This document shows positions 11,232 to 21,680 of a stretch of DNA of 64,000 nucleotides, one piece after another (within the stretch, counting starts at the first letter, position 1; the number at the start of each line of letters is the position of its first letter). The notes beneath the pieces are model-generated. The model did not search any database. It had not been told where the DNA came from and saw only the letters and a list, made by a program, of their open reading frames with translations. The stretch lies in contig JAWQUS010000004.1 in the NCBI GenBank assembly GCA_036365455.1, positions 3,293,501 through 3,357,500 of the forward strand, read 5' to 3'. The translations under genes were made by a program, and so were the position numbers. Source of the stretch: Macrosoma leucophasiata (Eukaryota > Arthropoda > Insecta > Lepidoptera > Hedylidae).

Positions 11232-11516
11232 TTTTTTTTATGTAATGGAAGTGGCAACAAGCATGCAGTTCACATCGATGTTAAGTGATGACTGCAGCCT
11301 GTAGACGCCTACACAAAGACCAAGTTCAAAATGCAGATGCGTTACCACTCCTGAGGCCTAAGGTGTTATGCCTATGTGCCGGAAATGACAGGGCCGTACA
11401 TTATCACCTGACCGGAACACGATAGTGCTGAACACTACCATTTAGCGGCAAGTATATTATGTAATGCGGTGGTGCGTACGCCCGCGAGCTCCATCACTGG
11501 AGCTCTACCACCAGTA
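11232..11516 (-). mobile_element. Bm1-like SINE, full length
   Basis: From tttttttatgtaatggaagt to gagctctaccaccagt on the plus strand. All landmarks are present with little divergence from the window consensus, suggesting a young copy. Confidence 0.85.
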
Positions 11517-12402
11517 AAAATTATCACGAGCTGTCTAATCATATGACGTTCAAATGTATCTTTTTCGAAAAGAAATTGAATTCATAAGGTGTATTATATA
11601 TCTCGGTTATCATCATTTTCATAGATATTTTGCAGTAGGTAGGTAGGTACTTACATAGCTGTTTTGACGTAACGTGATAATTACGATTACCGTAGGAAAA
11701 CAGCTATGTACTGAAAAATTGCATTCAAATTGATTGCCACTGAGATACAGAATATGACTACAAATCAGTCAAATAGGATTTCAGTACATTTTTTTTCATC
11801 TTAAACCAGCTTAGAATAGTAAGTATCTGTTCGCATATGTCCTTCTTCCCATTTGGAAAAAACACAGACCAGAAGTTTAATTTCATTAAAATGATCCGCT
11901 AGTGCTACTTCAGAAACAATTTTAGTACCAAATCTATCAGTGCATACAAGATTTTATGCGCCTAGGTATAAAACGGTGACGCCTATCCGTATATTGCTTT
12001 TTTAAAAGTTCAGGCGCTTACAATTATTATGTCAAGTAATTGTATGTTTGTATATTAATACTAATTTCCACAGTTTATGTGGGATAAGATCCGGACCCGG
12101 ACCGGTCGGACCCTCAAGTCCCTACTGTTATAAATATAAAATATCGTTTCTTAGTGATGTAACAGACATTATTAATACTGCACTTAGCTCAACATTGTAG
12201 ATCCATCACCTACCTAATTACCTACTTCTGATCATCGTTTCATAAGCGTCAAGTGAATGACGATTTCGATGATTTTACTTTATTTTACATACAGAAATTA
12301 TGTTTGGTTTTTATTTATTTATATTTATCGACTAGACATTCCAATCTGCACCTATAGGTCGAGCAGAAATGTTTTAATTTAAATCAATACATTTCAATTG
12401 AA
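11517..12402. other. No feature seen
   Basis: AT-rich. Contains taggtaggtaggtac at 11636-11650 and no convincing gene. Confidence 0.4.
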
Positions 12403-12750
12403 GCGCGCATGGCCCCGCGGCTGGTGTAGATCGGAAGTGATCTACTCGGTTAAGCGATCCGGGCGCGGTCGGGTGTGTGATGGGTGACCGTTAGTGACAA
12501 ATTAAAATGCGCGTTTCCGTGCTTCGGAGGGCACGTAAAGCCGTCGGTCCTGGTTGCTATCCATAGATAGCAGTCGTTAAACCTTGTCGGAGGCCTAATG
12601 GGCGGTTTAAAAACATCCGACAGCGGGTTGGCCATTTACCCTTATCTCCACCAACACGCATTGGAGTAGCGTGGTGGAGTAAGCTCCAGGCCTCCCCCCA
12701 AGAAGGGAGACTCGGGCCCAGCAGTGGGACGTATCAAGGGTTGCCCTTGT
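12403..12750 (+). mobile_element. 5S-rRNA-headed SINE, full length
   Basis: Begins gcgcgcatggccccgcggct, with the 5S-like promoter segment (ttaagcgatccgggcgcgg, then gatgggtgaccg) in its first 100 bp. It ends gcccagcagtgggacgtatc and gggttgcc. Same family as 4097, 18448, 19497 and 41474. Confidence 0.75.
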
Positions 12751-13000
12751 CAATTGATGCAATAAATCAATAATTGCCCACGAACTCGTATGAACTACGT
12801 GAATAAGTTTTAAAGAGTATCTTATGAAGATCCGTATTTTATAAGGACTTCCTGTGATGCGGTGACAACACACATTATATAAACTACCAGTGCGAAAGTA
12901 CCTACAAGTTGAATGTCTCTTGCGCATAATGTTGAAAATATGTAGGTACTTTCAGGTTTCAATCATCAATTAATATCTACCACTTGCGGGCTGATAGGGA

Positions 13001-13297
13001 CATAGAGCAACGCGGCCCACCGGTCACGGCGGACCGGAAGGGAGTAAGTAGCCATAGCGTTCATTACCGATGCAAAACAGTCTATAATTTTTTGCGGGGG
13101 GAAATGCGTGCGACACACACGCACCCTACAAAAATCGTCTATTATTACGAAACTCACACCTTGACTTTAACAAAATACAGAAACAATTTCACGCACACAT
13201 TTAAACATCTAGGCGACAGTTATAGGCCCATTTGGGCTTATACTTTGACAGAGGGGAAAGGCTGCATATGGCTACTCCCCTCCGATGTTGCTCTATG
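13001..13297. mobile_element. hAT-like MITE with 8-bp target duplication
   Basis: Ends are catagagcaacg... and ...gttgctctatg, inverted to each other. The left inverted repeat continues GC-rich (cccaccggtcacggcggacc) to about 55 bp; the right one has lost the matching GC-rich block. The octamer gataggga flanks both sides (12993-13000 and 13298-13305). Eight-base duplications and CA-starting ends fit the hAT superfamily. No transposase frame is present. A second, left-truncated copy is at 20735-20927. Confidence 0.7.
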
Positions 13298-13385
13298 GAT
13301 AGGGACGATGCGGTAGTGTGCGCCTTTGCCCTAGAGCACTAGAGTTTTAATACTGCACCTCTTCCATTAGTAGAAATTAATACTA

Positions 13386-13532
13386 CCCCCCTTATTCATA
13401 AACGTACATTACATACGTTTTAGCTTTAGAATGCTTTGTATTTGTCAGTTGCATTGTCAAATGTGCAGGATAAAAAAAGACAAAGGAGAGATTAGCAACA
13501 CTTTCGCTAAAATACGTTTATGAATAAGGGAG
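13386..13532. mobile_element. 147-bp MITE (ccccttattcataaacg ends)
   Basis: Terminal inverted repeats cccccttattcataaacgt / acgtttatgaataaggg close a 147-bp segment without coding capacity. A second copy, reversed, is at 35723-35867 with the same inner words (gacaaaggagagattagcaa). The second copy has a TTA duplication, so a PIF/Harbinger-type origin is likely. Confidence 0.7.
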
Positions 13533-13920
13533 TATTGGTACCTTTTATAGCAGAGATCACTCTGCAAACCCAACCGCAAACGCTTAACCCAATTCTCATT
13601 TTACAACTTTAGGCATAAACTGAAATACCTATTACGTCGAATAAAAAAAAACTAAAACAAATCCAATAATACGTTTTAATGAATAACCGCAAACGCATAA
13701 ACTAGTTATCTGTCCGTGGTTCATCGACTCGTGAGTCAGTCGGTCAAAACAAAGGCACGTGCTGGTTTTTAGAAAAACACTTTGCTGTGATCATCTGAGC
13801 CGGCAGCGTAGGCGAGAGCGGATTTATGAATAATTTACCGATTCTCACTTTAATAACCCTGCCTATTAATTTGTACCTTTTATTTAGTAATTCGCCTAAC
13901 GAGGGCTACATTTATATAGT

Positions 13921-14197
13921 TCTTTTTATGTAATGAAAGTGGCTAATAAGCATGCAGTTCACATTGATGACTGCAGCCTATAGACACCCACACAATGATC
14001 AGAGGTCAAAATGCGGATGCGTTACCACTCCTGAGGCCTAAGTTGTTATGCCTCTGTGCCGGAAATTACAGGGCCGTACATTACCTGCTGATCTGACCGG
14101 AACAGGAGTGTTGAACACTACCATTTAGCGGCAAGTATATTATGTGATGCGGTGGTGCCTACGCCCGCGAGATCCGTCACTGTAGATCTACCACCAG
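13921..14197 (-). mobile_element. Bm1-like SINE
   Basis: From ctttttatgtaatgaaagtg to gtagatctaccaccag. A 12-bp gap at the ttaagtgatgactg region and an altered ccgtcactgtagatc head distinguish it. Confidence 0.8.
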
Positions 14198-14260
14198 AAA
14201 AATAGTAGATAATTATAAATACATACCATAATAAGAATAATTTAGAATAAAAACGACTAA

Positions 14261-14594
14261 GGGGCCGTTCAAGTATTACGTAAGCAGATTTATTACAATT
14301 CTTTACCCCCCCATCCCCCTTGTCAGCAAAAGTAAGCAAAGTTCTTACCCCCTCCCCCCATGCTTACGTAAACATTTTTCAATTATTGTATTGTTTTTTT
14401 TATATTTTAATTATAATTTTAGAAATAAGAAAATAGATTTAGGATAGATATTAAATTTTACTGATGTAATAAGTAAATAACTACCGATGACGTAATCATC
14501 ATCTAGACTCCCCTACCCCCCATGTCATCCAAAATAAGCAGAGCAAAGACTCCCCCGCCCCCCCATAGTGCTTACGTAATACTTGAACGGCCCC
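14261..14594. mobile_element. PIF/Harbinger-like MITE with TAA duplication
   Basis: Perfect terminal inverted repeats of about 25 bp (ggggccgttcaagtattacg and its complement, continuing taagca) enclose 334 bp. TAA lies directly outside both ends (14258-14260 and 14595-14597). A ggggccgt start and 3-bp TWA duplication fit PIF/Harbinger. The inside has C-rich patches (acccccccatccccc, cccccgcccccccat) placed symmetrically near both ends. Confidence 0.8.
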
Positions 14595-14597
14595 TAA

Positions 14598-15478
14598 GTT
14601 GTTGATGAGAGATAGACATAGCCAATATATTTTAAAACTTGCTAGGCTCTAGCGGTAAATCTCTGCTGCTTAATAAGTTAAAAGGGTACGAGGGAGTGGA
14701 TTTATAAAAAAAAAAGGAAAAATTTATATAAAAAAACACGTGAGCAAAATAGCTGCGATTGTGCTTTCAAGTTAATGATTTGCATAACTATTTTAAATTA
14801 GCAGATGGTAATTTTTTTGAGAATAACCTGAAACTGATCAAATATCGTAAACTGTGTAGGTAAAGTTGAATGTAAAAACAAACCAGCGATACAAAAAATA
14901 TTACAATCCGCTGAACGTTAATCGTCCAGCATAAGTTCATGGCTTCATAATTGCAAGTGTACCGTTTTGTTTATATTATTATGAAATAATAATAAGTTTT
15001 ATGTATTTGCTTAACTGCGCAACATTTTGAACAACTGTTTGATGATTTTTATCTCTTAGGTTTATTATAGTGCCGTTAATAATTAAACTAAATTTTATGG
15101 TATTAAGATATAATTATTTACTGTCTACTGTGCAGCATACTATTTTAAGGTTCTGTTACTTGCTTTCAAAATAGTTAAAAAATATGTGTAATCCTCAATG
15201 TCACTGAGAATATGACTAAAAGGTTTAGGTATAAGTATACCTAATATACTTATGTGATTGCTGATGCAATAGAACTGGGGTCTGCTAAGGTCTGATGAAG
15301 AGCAATTTATTTTTTATCGGATCTATGATGATTGCATTTTGAGAAAACCTAAGAATTACTTCACCTGGCAAGTGGCGAGTAGGAATGGCTCTCCGCCTAA
15401 ATATTTAACTGACTGCCCGAGGTGATGAGGATGCGAACCTCAACTTAGGGCGAGTAACAAATATGAATGAACTTAACT
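14598..15478. other. No feature seen
   Basis: AT-rich spacer; nothing supported. Confidence 0.4.
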
Positions 15479-15730
15479 GGTGGTAGAGTTCCAGTGACGG
15501 AGCTCGCGGGCGTAGGCACCACCGCATTAACTAATATACTTGCCGCTAAATGGTAGTGTTCAGCACTATCATGTTCCGGTCAGGTGGTAATGTACACCTT
15601 AGGCCTCAAGAGTGGTAACGCATCTGCATTTTGACCTTGGTCTTTGTGTGGGTGTCTATAGGCTGCAGTCATCACTTAACCTCAATGTGAACTGCATGCT
15701 TGTTTGCCACTTTCATTACATAAAAAAAAC
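15479..15730 (+). mobile_element. Bm1-like SINE with internal deletion
   Basis: Starts ctggtggtagagttccagtg and ends cactttcattacataaaaaa. The block between gtaatgtac and accttaggcctc (the ggccctgtaatttccggcac part) is missing. Confidence 0.8.
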
Positions 15731-16077
15731 AAAAAAAAATGAAGATAGGCATATGTAGGCTGCAATATTTACTCATCATCACTATGAACTATTATGGTTG
15801 TTTTCCTACTGTTTCGAAGAAATCCAGGACTGCTGTTTGTAAACAGATTAAAATATAAATCTATTTAATTGCAATATTGCACAATATTTTCGTGTTCTGT
15901 CGTCATAATTCATCATAAATCTGTATAATATCTATTCGTGGTGTTTACTAAAGTGTAGTACCTATATTACGAGCATTATGTTAAATTTATGCGCAGTTAA
16001 ATTAAATAATAATAGGAGTTGCACAAATTTGAGCAAGCAAAATGTAGTTGAGCTACATTTCAATGATGGCAATGTTT

Positions 16078-16266
16078 ATTTTATTTTTAAAGAAAAATGG
16101 AAAGTAAAATTTGACTTCAGGCGAGGCTCGAACTCGCGACCTACTGGGAATCTAGTCCAGCCGCTCTTCCAATTGAGCTACTGAAGCCCTGCCCGATTTG
16201 TCAAATCTTTCCTTCACATCTATTGCATTGCTTTATGGTAGCAGTAGCGCCATCTATTACCAATTA
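16078..16266 (-). mobile_element. tRNA-related repeat (family E), monomer with 12-bp target duplication
   Basis: On the minus strand the element has a leader of about 80 bp (ggtaatagatggcgctactg...), then a tRNA-like segment (16114-16187) with acceptor gcttcag/ctgaagt, a D arm (gctc/gagc), a weak anticodon stem and a perfect T arm (gcgag/ctcgc around ttcgagc). It ends in an AT-rich tail. The 12-mer atggcaatgttt flanks it at 16066-16077 and 16267-16278, so it moved as a unit. The tRNA-like part lies inside the element and not at its 5' end, unusual for a tRNA SINE. Confidence 0.75.
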
Positions 16267-16278
16267 ATGGCAATGTTT

Positions 16279-16900
16279 GTTGGTAATTGTTGTGGAGTAG
16301 CTTGAAGTCTGAATGGATTTGATGAGGAAAATATAGTAGTGTTAGGCAGGAAAACATAAATCTATACTTATATTAAAACTGTAGAAGTGTAAATTCTGTA
16401 CATTAAACATATTGAAAACATAAATACCAGGGGATGTTACTAGATCGATACCGAACACAAATATGTGATTAGAAAATGTTTTGTCTGTCTGTCTGTCTGT
16501 TTGTTCAAGCATCACAGAAAAACTACCTTTCCGATTACAATGAAACTTGGTATGATTATACTTTAACCTTTGGCGCACAACACTGGGTACTTTTTATCGC
16601 GGAAAAATGTCTGTTTGTCTGTGTGTTTGTGCACTTTAATTAAAGATTATTATTTTATTATTAAAGAATCATATCGAATAATTTTAAGCTATTCTGTATC
16701 TTAGTTCTATCATTTAGGGGGTTTCGTACCCAAAAGATAAAAACAGACCCTACTAATCCTCCGCTGTCTGTCTGTCTGTCTATCCGTCCGTCTGTCTGTC
16801 ACCAGCCTGTATCCATACCATACCATAAATAGTGATAGCTAGAAAGCACACATTTTCACAAATTATGTATTGTAGAAATTAAACTTGCGGATTTTCTAGC
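16279..16900. repeat. Spacer with (tgtc)n microsatellites
   Basis: Short tetranucleotide runs (tctg/tgtc) at 16483-16502 and 16766-16800, with aactacctttccgattacaa nearby, suggest decayed non-autonomous elements. No gene is seen. Confidence 0.4.
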
Positions 16901-16915
16901 GTATACAATACTCCC

Positions 16916-18205
16916 AACAAGCTGCGCCCACGACTTCGTCCGGGTAGATACTGAAAAGTCATATTTTTTCGCTGGGCGTCTCGACGCCAAGCATCCCGAC
17001 GCCGAGCGTGCCGACGCCGAGCGTGCCGACGCCGAACGTCCCGACGCCCAGCGTCCAGACGCCGAGCGTCGGGTCGAACTTCGTCCGGGTAGATACTGAA
17101 CAGTCATATTTTTTCGCTGGGCGTCTCGACGCCGAGCGTCCCGACGTCCAGCGTCTCGACGTTGAGCGTCCCGACGTCCAGCGTCTCTACTCCCAGCGTC
17201 GCGACGCTCAGCGTCCCGACGCCCAGCGTCCCGACGCCCAGCGTCCCGACGCCCAGCGTCCCGACACCCAACGTCCCGACGCCCAGCGTCCCGACGCACA
17301 GCGTCCCGACGCCCAGCGTCCCGACGACCAGCGTCCCGACGTCCAGCGTCCCAATGCCCAGCGTCCCCACGCCCAGCGTCCCGACGCCCAGCGTCCCGAC
17401 GCCCAGCGTCCCGACGCCGAGCGTCCCGATGCCCCGCGTCCCGACGCCCAGCGTCCCGACGCCCAGCGTCCCGACGCCCAGCGTCCCGACGCCCAGCGTC
17501 TCGTCGCCCATCGTCGCGACGCCGAGCGTCCCGACGCCGAGCGTCCCGACGTCGAGCGTCCCGACGCCCAGCGTCCCGACGCTGAGGGTCCCGACGCCGA
17601 GCGTCCCGACGCCCAGCGTCCCGACGCCCAGCGTCCCGACGCCCAGCGTCCCGACGCCCAGCGTCCCGACGCCCAGCGTCCCGACGCCCAGCGTCCCGAC
17701 GCCCAGCGTCCCGACGCCGGACGCTGGGCTTCGAGGCCGAGCGTCCCGACGCCCAGCGTCCCGACGCCGGACGCTGGGCTTCCCGACGCCGAGCGTCCCG
17801 ACGCCCAGCGTCCCGACGCCCAGCGTCCCGACGCCCAGCGTCCCGACGCCCAGCGTCCCGACGCCCAGCGTCCCGACGCCCATCGTCCCGACGCCCAGCG
17901 TCCCGACGCCCAGCGTCCCGACGCCCAGCGTCCCGACGCCGAGCGTCCCGACGCCCAGCGTCCCACGCCCATCGTCCCGACGCCCAGCGTCCCGACGCCC
18001 AGCGTCCCGACGCCCAGCGTCCCGACGCCCATCGTCCCGACGCCCAGCGTCCCGACGCCCAGCGTCCCGACGCCCAGCGTCCCGACGCCGAGCGTCCCGA
18101 CGCCCAGCGTCCCACGCCCAGCGTCCCGACGCCGAGTAGTACCTAAACTATCGCTGGGCGTCCCGACGCCGAGCGGCCCGGTCAGTTGCGAGCACAGCTA
18201 GTAAA
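16916..18205. repeat. 15-bp GC-rich minisatellite inside a Helitron-like remnant
   Basis: From about 16965 to 18178 the unit gcgtcccgacgccca repeats in perfect 15-bp register some 75 times. Variants are cgccga, cgtcca, cgacca and two inverted stretches near 17720 and 17770. Each unit holds gacgc-cca-gcgtc, a 5-bp stem with a 3-base loop. Because 15 is a multiple of 3 and no frame of the unit has a stop, all six frames are open for hundreds of codons; none is a credible protein. The flanks are a Helitron-like 5' word (ctgcgcccacgacttcgtcc, 16921) and a 3' end (gcgagcacagctag|t, 18188-18201). The flank cgtccgggtagatactgaa...ttttttcgctggg recurs at 17084-17118. Confidence 0.9.
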
Positions 18206-18447
18206 GAATAAGAATACAAAATAAATAAAGGTAGGTGCGTAATTGTTTGAGAAGAAATTATTTCAGCAAAAAAAATCCTTCAAGCACTTCTTTAAAACGT
18301 TTAAACAGAGTTGGATGCAGTTTTCATAATCATATTTAATTTAGACTAGCTCTGCATGCGACTTTATCCACGTAGAATTTAACATAAAATATTGTTCAGT
18401 ATTAAAATAAGAAATATTATTTAAATTTATTGATTTCTCCCCCTTGT
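18206..18447. other. No feature seen
   Basis: Short AT-rich spacer between the minisatellite element and a SINE. Confidence 0.4.
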
Positions 18448-18789
18448 TTCGTCCTACTGCTGGGCACGAGTCTCTCCCCTTCTTAGGAGGAGACCTGGAG
18501 CTTACTCCATCTCGCTGCTCCAATGCCGGGTGCTTGGTGGAGATAAAGGTTAGTGGCCAACCCGCTGTCGGATGTTTTCAAACCGCCCATAAGGCCCCCG
18601 GCAAGGTTTAACGACTGCTACATATCGATAGCAACCGGGACCGTCGGCTTCACGTGCCCCACGAAACACGGAAACGCGCATTTTAATTTGCCACTAGCGG
18701 TCATCCATCACCCACCCGACCGCGCCCGTATCCCTTAACCTAGTAGATTGCTTCCGATCTACACTAGCCGCGGTGCCATGCGCGCTTCT
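18448..18789 (-). mobile_element. 5S-rRNA-headed SINE
   Basis: Minus-strand copy from the tail (gtcctactgctgggcacgag) to the head (gccgcggtgccatgcgcgct). The (ATT)n tail is missing, while the 5S-like promoter region is present. Confidence 0.75.
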
Positions 18790-18993
18790 TATATCTTATA
18801 TATTGATTTCACCACATTTATAATCCACAATAAACTAAGGATATAGGTAATAGGAGGTCTAATTCAGACAGTAACCTACTGTTATTAGATTCATCATATA
18901 TATATCATTCATCTACGATAATAACTCATAAATAAATTGCGCACCACCATCAATTATAGCACTTTATGGTAAATAAAAAAAAGACATCCTTAC

Positions 18994-19316
18994 CACATCA
19001 GCGTCTTCAACACCATCAGCTACATCCGTTCCACCCTTATCCCGCCAATGCTTCTCACTTGACGCAAAAGTGAAGGATCTCTCTCTCCTGGGACTCAGCA
19101 GAACACCAGCAGGGGTTCTAGGACTTCCATAGCGAAATATCTCCAAGTTTCTCGTTGAAAATGGATCGTTCCCGTTGTCAGTTCTAGGACTGACGAACAC
19201 GTCGTCTTCTAGGTCAGAGTCCAGGGTGAGAGTGAGGGGGGGTGATGATGCAGAACGACGGCATTGTGGTGCTGGCGGTGGTCTGGTCTCGATGTCTGAT
19301 TCGGAGTAGGGACGTT
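18994..19316 (-). CDS. Candidate internal host exon, gene unknown
   Basis: On the minus strand a T-rich tract and cag precede aacgtccctactcc, and the segment ends gatgtg|gtaagg. Both splice signals fit. The 323 bp hold two bases completing a codon plus 107 uninterrupted codons and end in phase 0. The peptide is polar and probably disordered: a PPPAP stretch, an acidic patch LDSDLEDD, and repeated Ser-Pro sites (VSPRTD, GSPRTP, LLSPRR) followed by RSFTFASSEKHW. This composition suits a phosphorylated linker in a signalling or cytoskeletal protein, but I recognise no family. It is GC-rich compared with its surroundings and matches none of the repeats. No other exon of the same gene was found, so its introns would be long and repeat-filled. 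Confidence 0.5.
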
Positions 19317-19496
19317 CTGAAACAAAATTACGGGATTAATTTTTGTGGTCAGATCATTTCTTGAATAAAATCGTGTAATATATTAAATGTATGGGCCAGA
19401 CATAGTTCTTGTTATACGAGGATGAGCCTATTGACAATATGGACACTGATGCCGTGAGCCACTGCCTTGAATTTGATATTTTCAAAAAATTGCATA

Positions 19497-19853
19497 ATAA
19501 TAATAATGGCGACCTTTAATACGTCCCACTGCTGGGCACGAGTCTCTCCCCTTCTTGGGAGGATACCTGGAGCTTACTCCACCACACTGCCCTAATGCGG
19601 GTTGGTGGAGATAAGGGTAAGTGGCCAACCCGCTATCGGATGTATTCAAACCGCTCATAAGGCCTCCGACAAGGATTAACGACTGCTTTCTATCGATAGC
19701 AACCGGTACCGACGGCTTAACGTGCCCTCCGAAGCACGGACACGCGCATTTTAATTTGCCACTAGCGATCACCCATCACACACCCGACCGCGCCCGTATC
19801 GCTTAACCGAGTAGATCGTTTGGAATCTACACCAGAAATGAGGTCATGCGCGC
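19497..19853 (-). mobile_element. 5S-rRNA-headed SINE, full length
   Basis: Runs from an (AAT)n tail (ataataataatggcgacc) to the head (gaggtcatgcgcgcc). The 5S-like box C equivalent lies near 19765-19780. It is followed by a run of 11 A. Confidence 0.75.
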
Positions 19854-20610
19854 CCAAAAAAAAAAAAACATGTATTCACGCAAATCATATGGATGATAAC
19901 TGAATCACTGAAACTACTGCAAGGTTAGAAACATCTATATAAAACCCAGAGTTAAAAATGCAGACACGTTACATGTTAAATCACCATCTAAAACGAGTCA
20001 AGTAGAGTAATTGATGCGGTGCTGCCTACACCCTTGCTCCGATACATGACATATGTCTCTTATGGCGGTCATATTTTAAGCTTGCACAAACTAATAATGA
20101 CAGTTGTTGCATTTACACAAAAAAAATTGAGGCACATTGAGGCAAGTAAAAAGTTAAGAAACTTTTTACTTGCCTCAACCTAAATTTGCGCAGCTGAAAC
20201 TTAACGCGTTTTGATATCGCACCCAATACTACCCACATTGGCTTTCTGTCTCTAAGCGACTGATTCGGTTAAGCCTAGGGCTTAACATGACTAGGTTAGC
20301 ATAAATTTCCAACATTTTCCAGGCCACGCAAAATTTAAAGACCCAGCAGCAGTGGCTTTTAATTATAAAGCGACTGACACAGTTAAGCCTAGGGTTTAAA
20401 ATTACCAGGTCAGCATAAGTTACCAACAGATGAAACATCATCCAACCCACGCAAAATTTAAACGTAGGCGAAGTACACGCAGTAAAAATAGATTTACGAG
20501 TCCCCAACATAATGTAAGTTTTAATAATGTTTTTGTTGTGTAAACACATGCGAATAGGTAATGATGGTACCTTGAAACTAAAAATTAAGAATTTGTAGAT
20601 ATATAGATAC
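19854..20610. other. Mostly featureless; two related 90-bp blocks
   Basis: 20230-20330 and 20350-20465 are diverged direct repeats (words aagcgactga, ttaagcctaggg, cacgcaaaatttaaa). The minus-strand 129-codon open frame across them reflects this duplication. No family is recognised. Confidence 0.4.
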
Positions 20611-20680
20611 AGTAGCACGCCGATTATCCGAATGAATTGGGTCGATTCGGATAATCGAAAATTAGGATAATCGGACTTAG
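20611..20680. mobile_element. Possible pogo/Tigger-like terminus
   Basis: cagtagcacgccgattatcc directly after TA resembles terminal repeats of pogo-like elements (cagtag...cgattatccg). An internal ttcggataatcg then pairs with the first copy. I found no matching opposite end, so this is a fragment at best. Confidence 0.3.
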
Positions 20681-20734
20681 ACTGGTATTAAAGAACAACG
20701 AACTGCAGTATGTACTAGATACAATAATAGAGAT

Positions 20735-20927
20735 GCACTCGCTGGCATTTCATCGTCTGTCTGAATTTGGGACCCAATCGTTCTCACACTTAAACAATTT
20801 CACGCACAAATTTAAATATCTGGACGACAGGCATAGGACTATTTGGTCTTGTACTTTGACAGATCGGACGCCTGCATATGGCTACTCCCCTCCGGTCCGC
20901 CGCGGCCGGTGGCCCTTGTTGCTCTTT
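20735..20927. mobile_element. hAT-like MITE, second copy, truncated at left
   Basis: Shares caatttcacgcacaaattta, then ggctactcccctccgg, with the element at 13001. It keeps the GC-rich right inverted repeat (gtccgccgcggccggtggcc, then gttgctct) that the 13001 copy has lost. The left end is not found. Confidence 0.55.
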
Positions 20928-21409
20928 GAATAAAACTTACAAATCCATGCGGGATAGTTCAGGTACTATTTCCTGCTAGCTTATAAATTGCAGGCAATAT
21001 TTTGTGAATAGGTGTGTATTTAATTATAGAACGTTATTAGATTCTTAATTATTACTAAAACTAAGTAAATGTTGTTCCTACTAAATTATGTTCTGAAAGT
21101 TCAATTAGTTCAGTATGTATAAGTTTTTATTATGACTGTTTGTACCTAGGTTTCACAAGGCAATCATAAAAACCAAGCAGATCCTTGATACGTTGCCAAA
21201 TCGAGTTGCGAACATACTAGGATGATATAATACCCTACTTCTAAACCTAACACCAGGGAAATAGAAGCGTGCCAGATTGTACACGAAAAAACAGACTGCA
21301 TCGATATTGGAAGCGACAGAACAAAGGCCGAGCAATTTGTTATCAATGAGATCGATGATCGAAGTACCAGGGCACTAAGAGTTGCGAGGAGCCAACGGAA
21401 TATAAGGAA

Positions 21410-21680
21410 CACAAATTAATAAAATCTTGCGCCGTCCGCGAGCGAAACCCGTTTTGTCAAGGCACACGTGCAACCAGACCGCTGAGGGAGCGGGACGGTG
21501 ATGTGTACCCGTCTCACTCAGAGTGCAACGTTCAGCATAATGTGGATGCGGCGGTTTTTGACCGCAAATACGCAAAGTTTTATGTTACGTAAGACAAGTA
21601 GTGTCCGGTTCTATTGGCTATTGTTTCCATGGCGGTTACACGTGGCTTTATTATTTTAAACCTTAATAATCTTTGTGTAT
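21410..21680 (-). promoter_or_regulatory. GC- and CpG-rich segment, possible promoter or 5' exon
   Basis: A locally GC-rich stretch with many CpG (gcgccgtccgcgagcg, gcggcggtttttgaccgc) and an inverted CCAAT-type word (ctattggctattg) at 21613 stands out from AT-rich surroundings. Read on the minus strand, ctctga|gtgaga could be a donor. It would be upstream of the candidate exon at 18994-19316. It is not one of the repeats seen here. This is an inference from composition only. Confidence 0.2.

Noticed and set aside
12403..12510. 5S rRNA gene
   Set aside because: Only the internal promoter-like region resembles 5S rRNA; the ends do not pair as in 5S and the segment continues into a SINE body with an LINE-like tail.
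16856..18201. Several long open frames (up to 419 codons) on both strands
   Set aside because: They are products of the 15-bp minisatellite: the unit has no stop in any frame and its length is a multiple of three, so they show no real coding signal.
18964..19200. Independent 78-codon minus-strand gene starting at an internal Met
   Set aside because: The frame is open well upstream to a splice acceptor at 19317 and downstream of the donor it reads into intron, so it is better explained as part of an internal exon.
21153..21412. Hydrophobic minus-strand frames resembling a membrane protein
   Set aside because: The plus strand here looks like a decayed element (regular purine-rich text), and hydrophobic frames on the complement of such text are common by chance.
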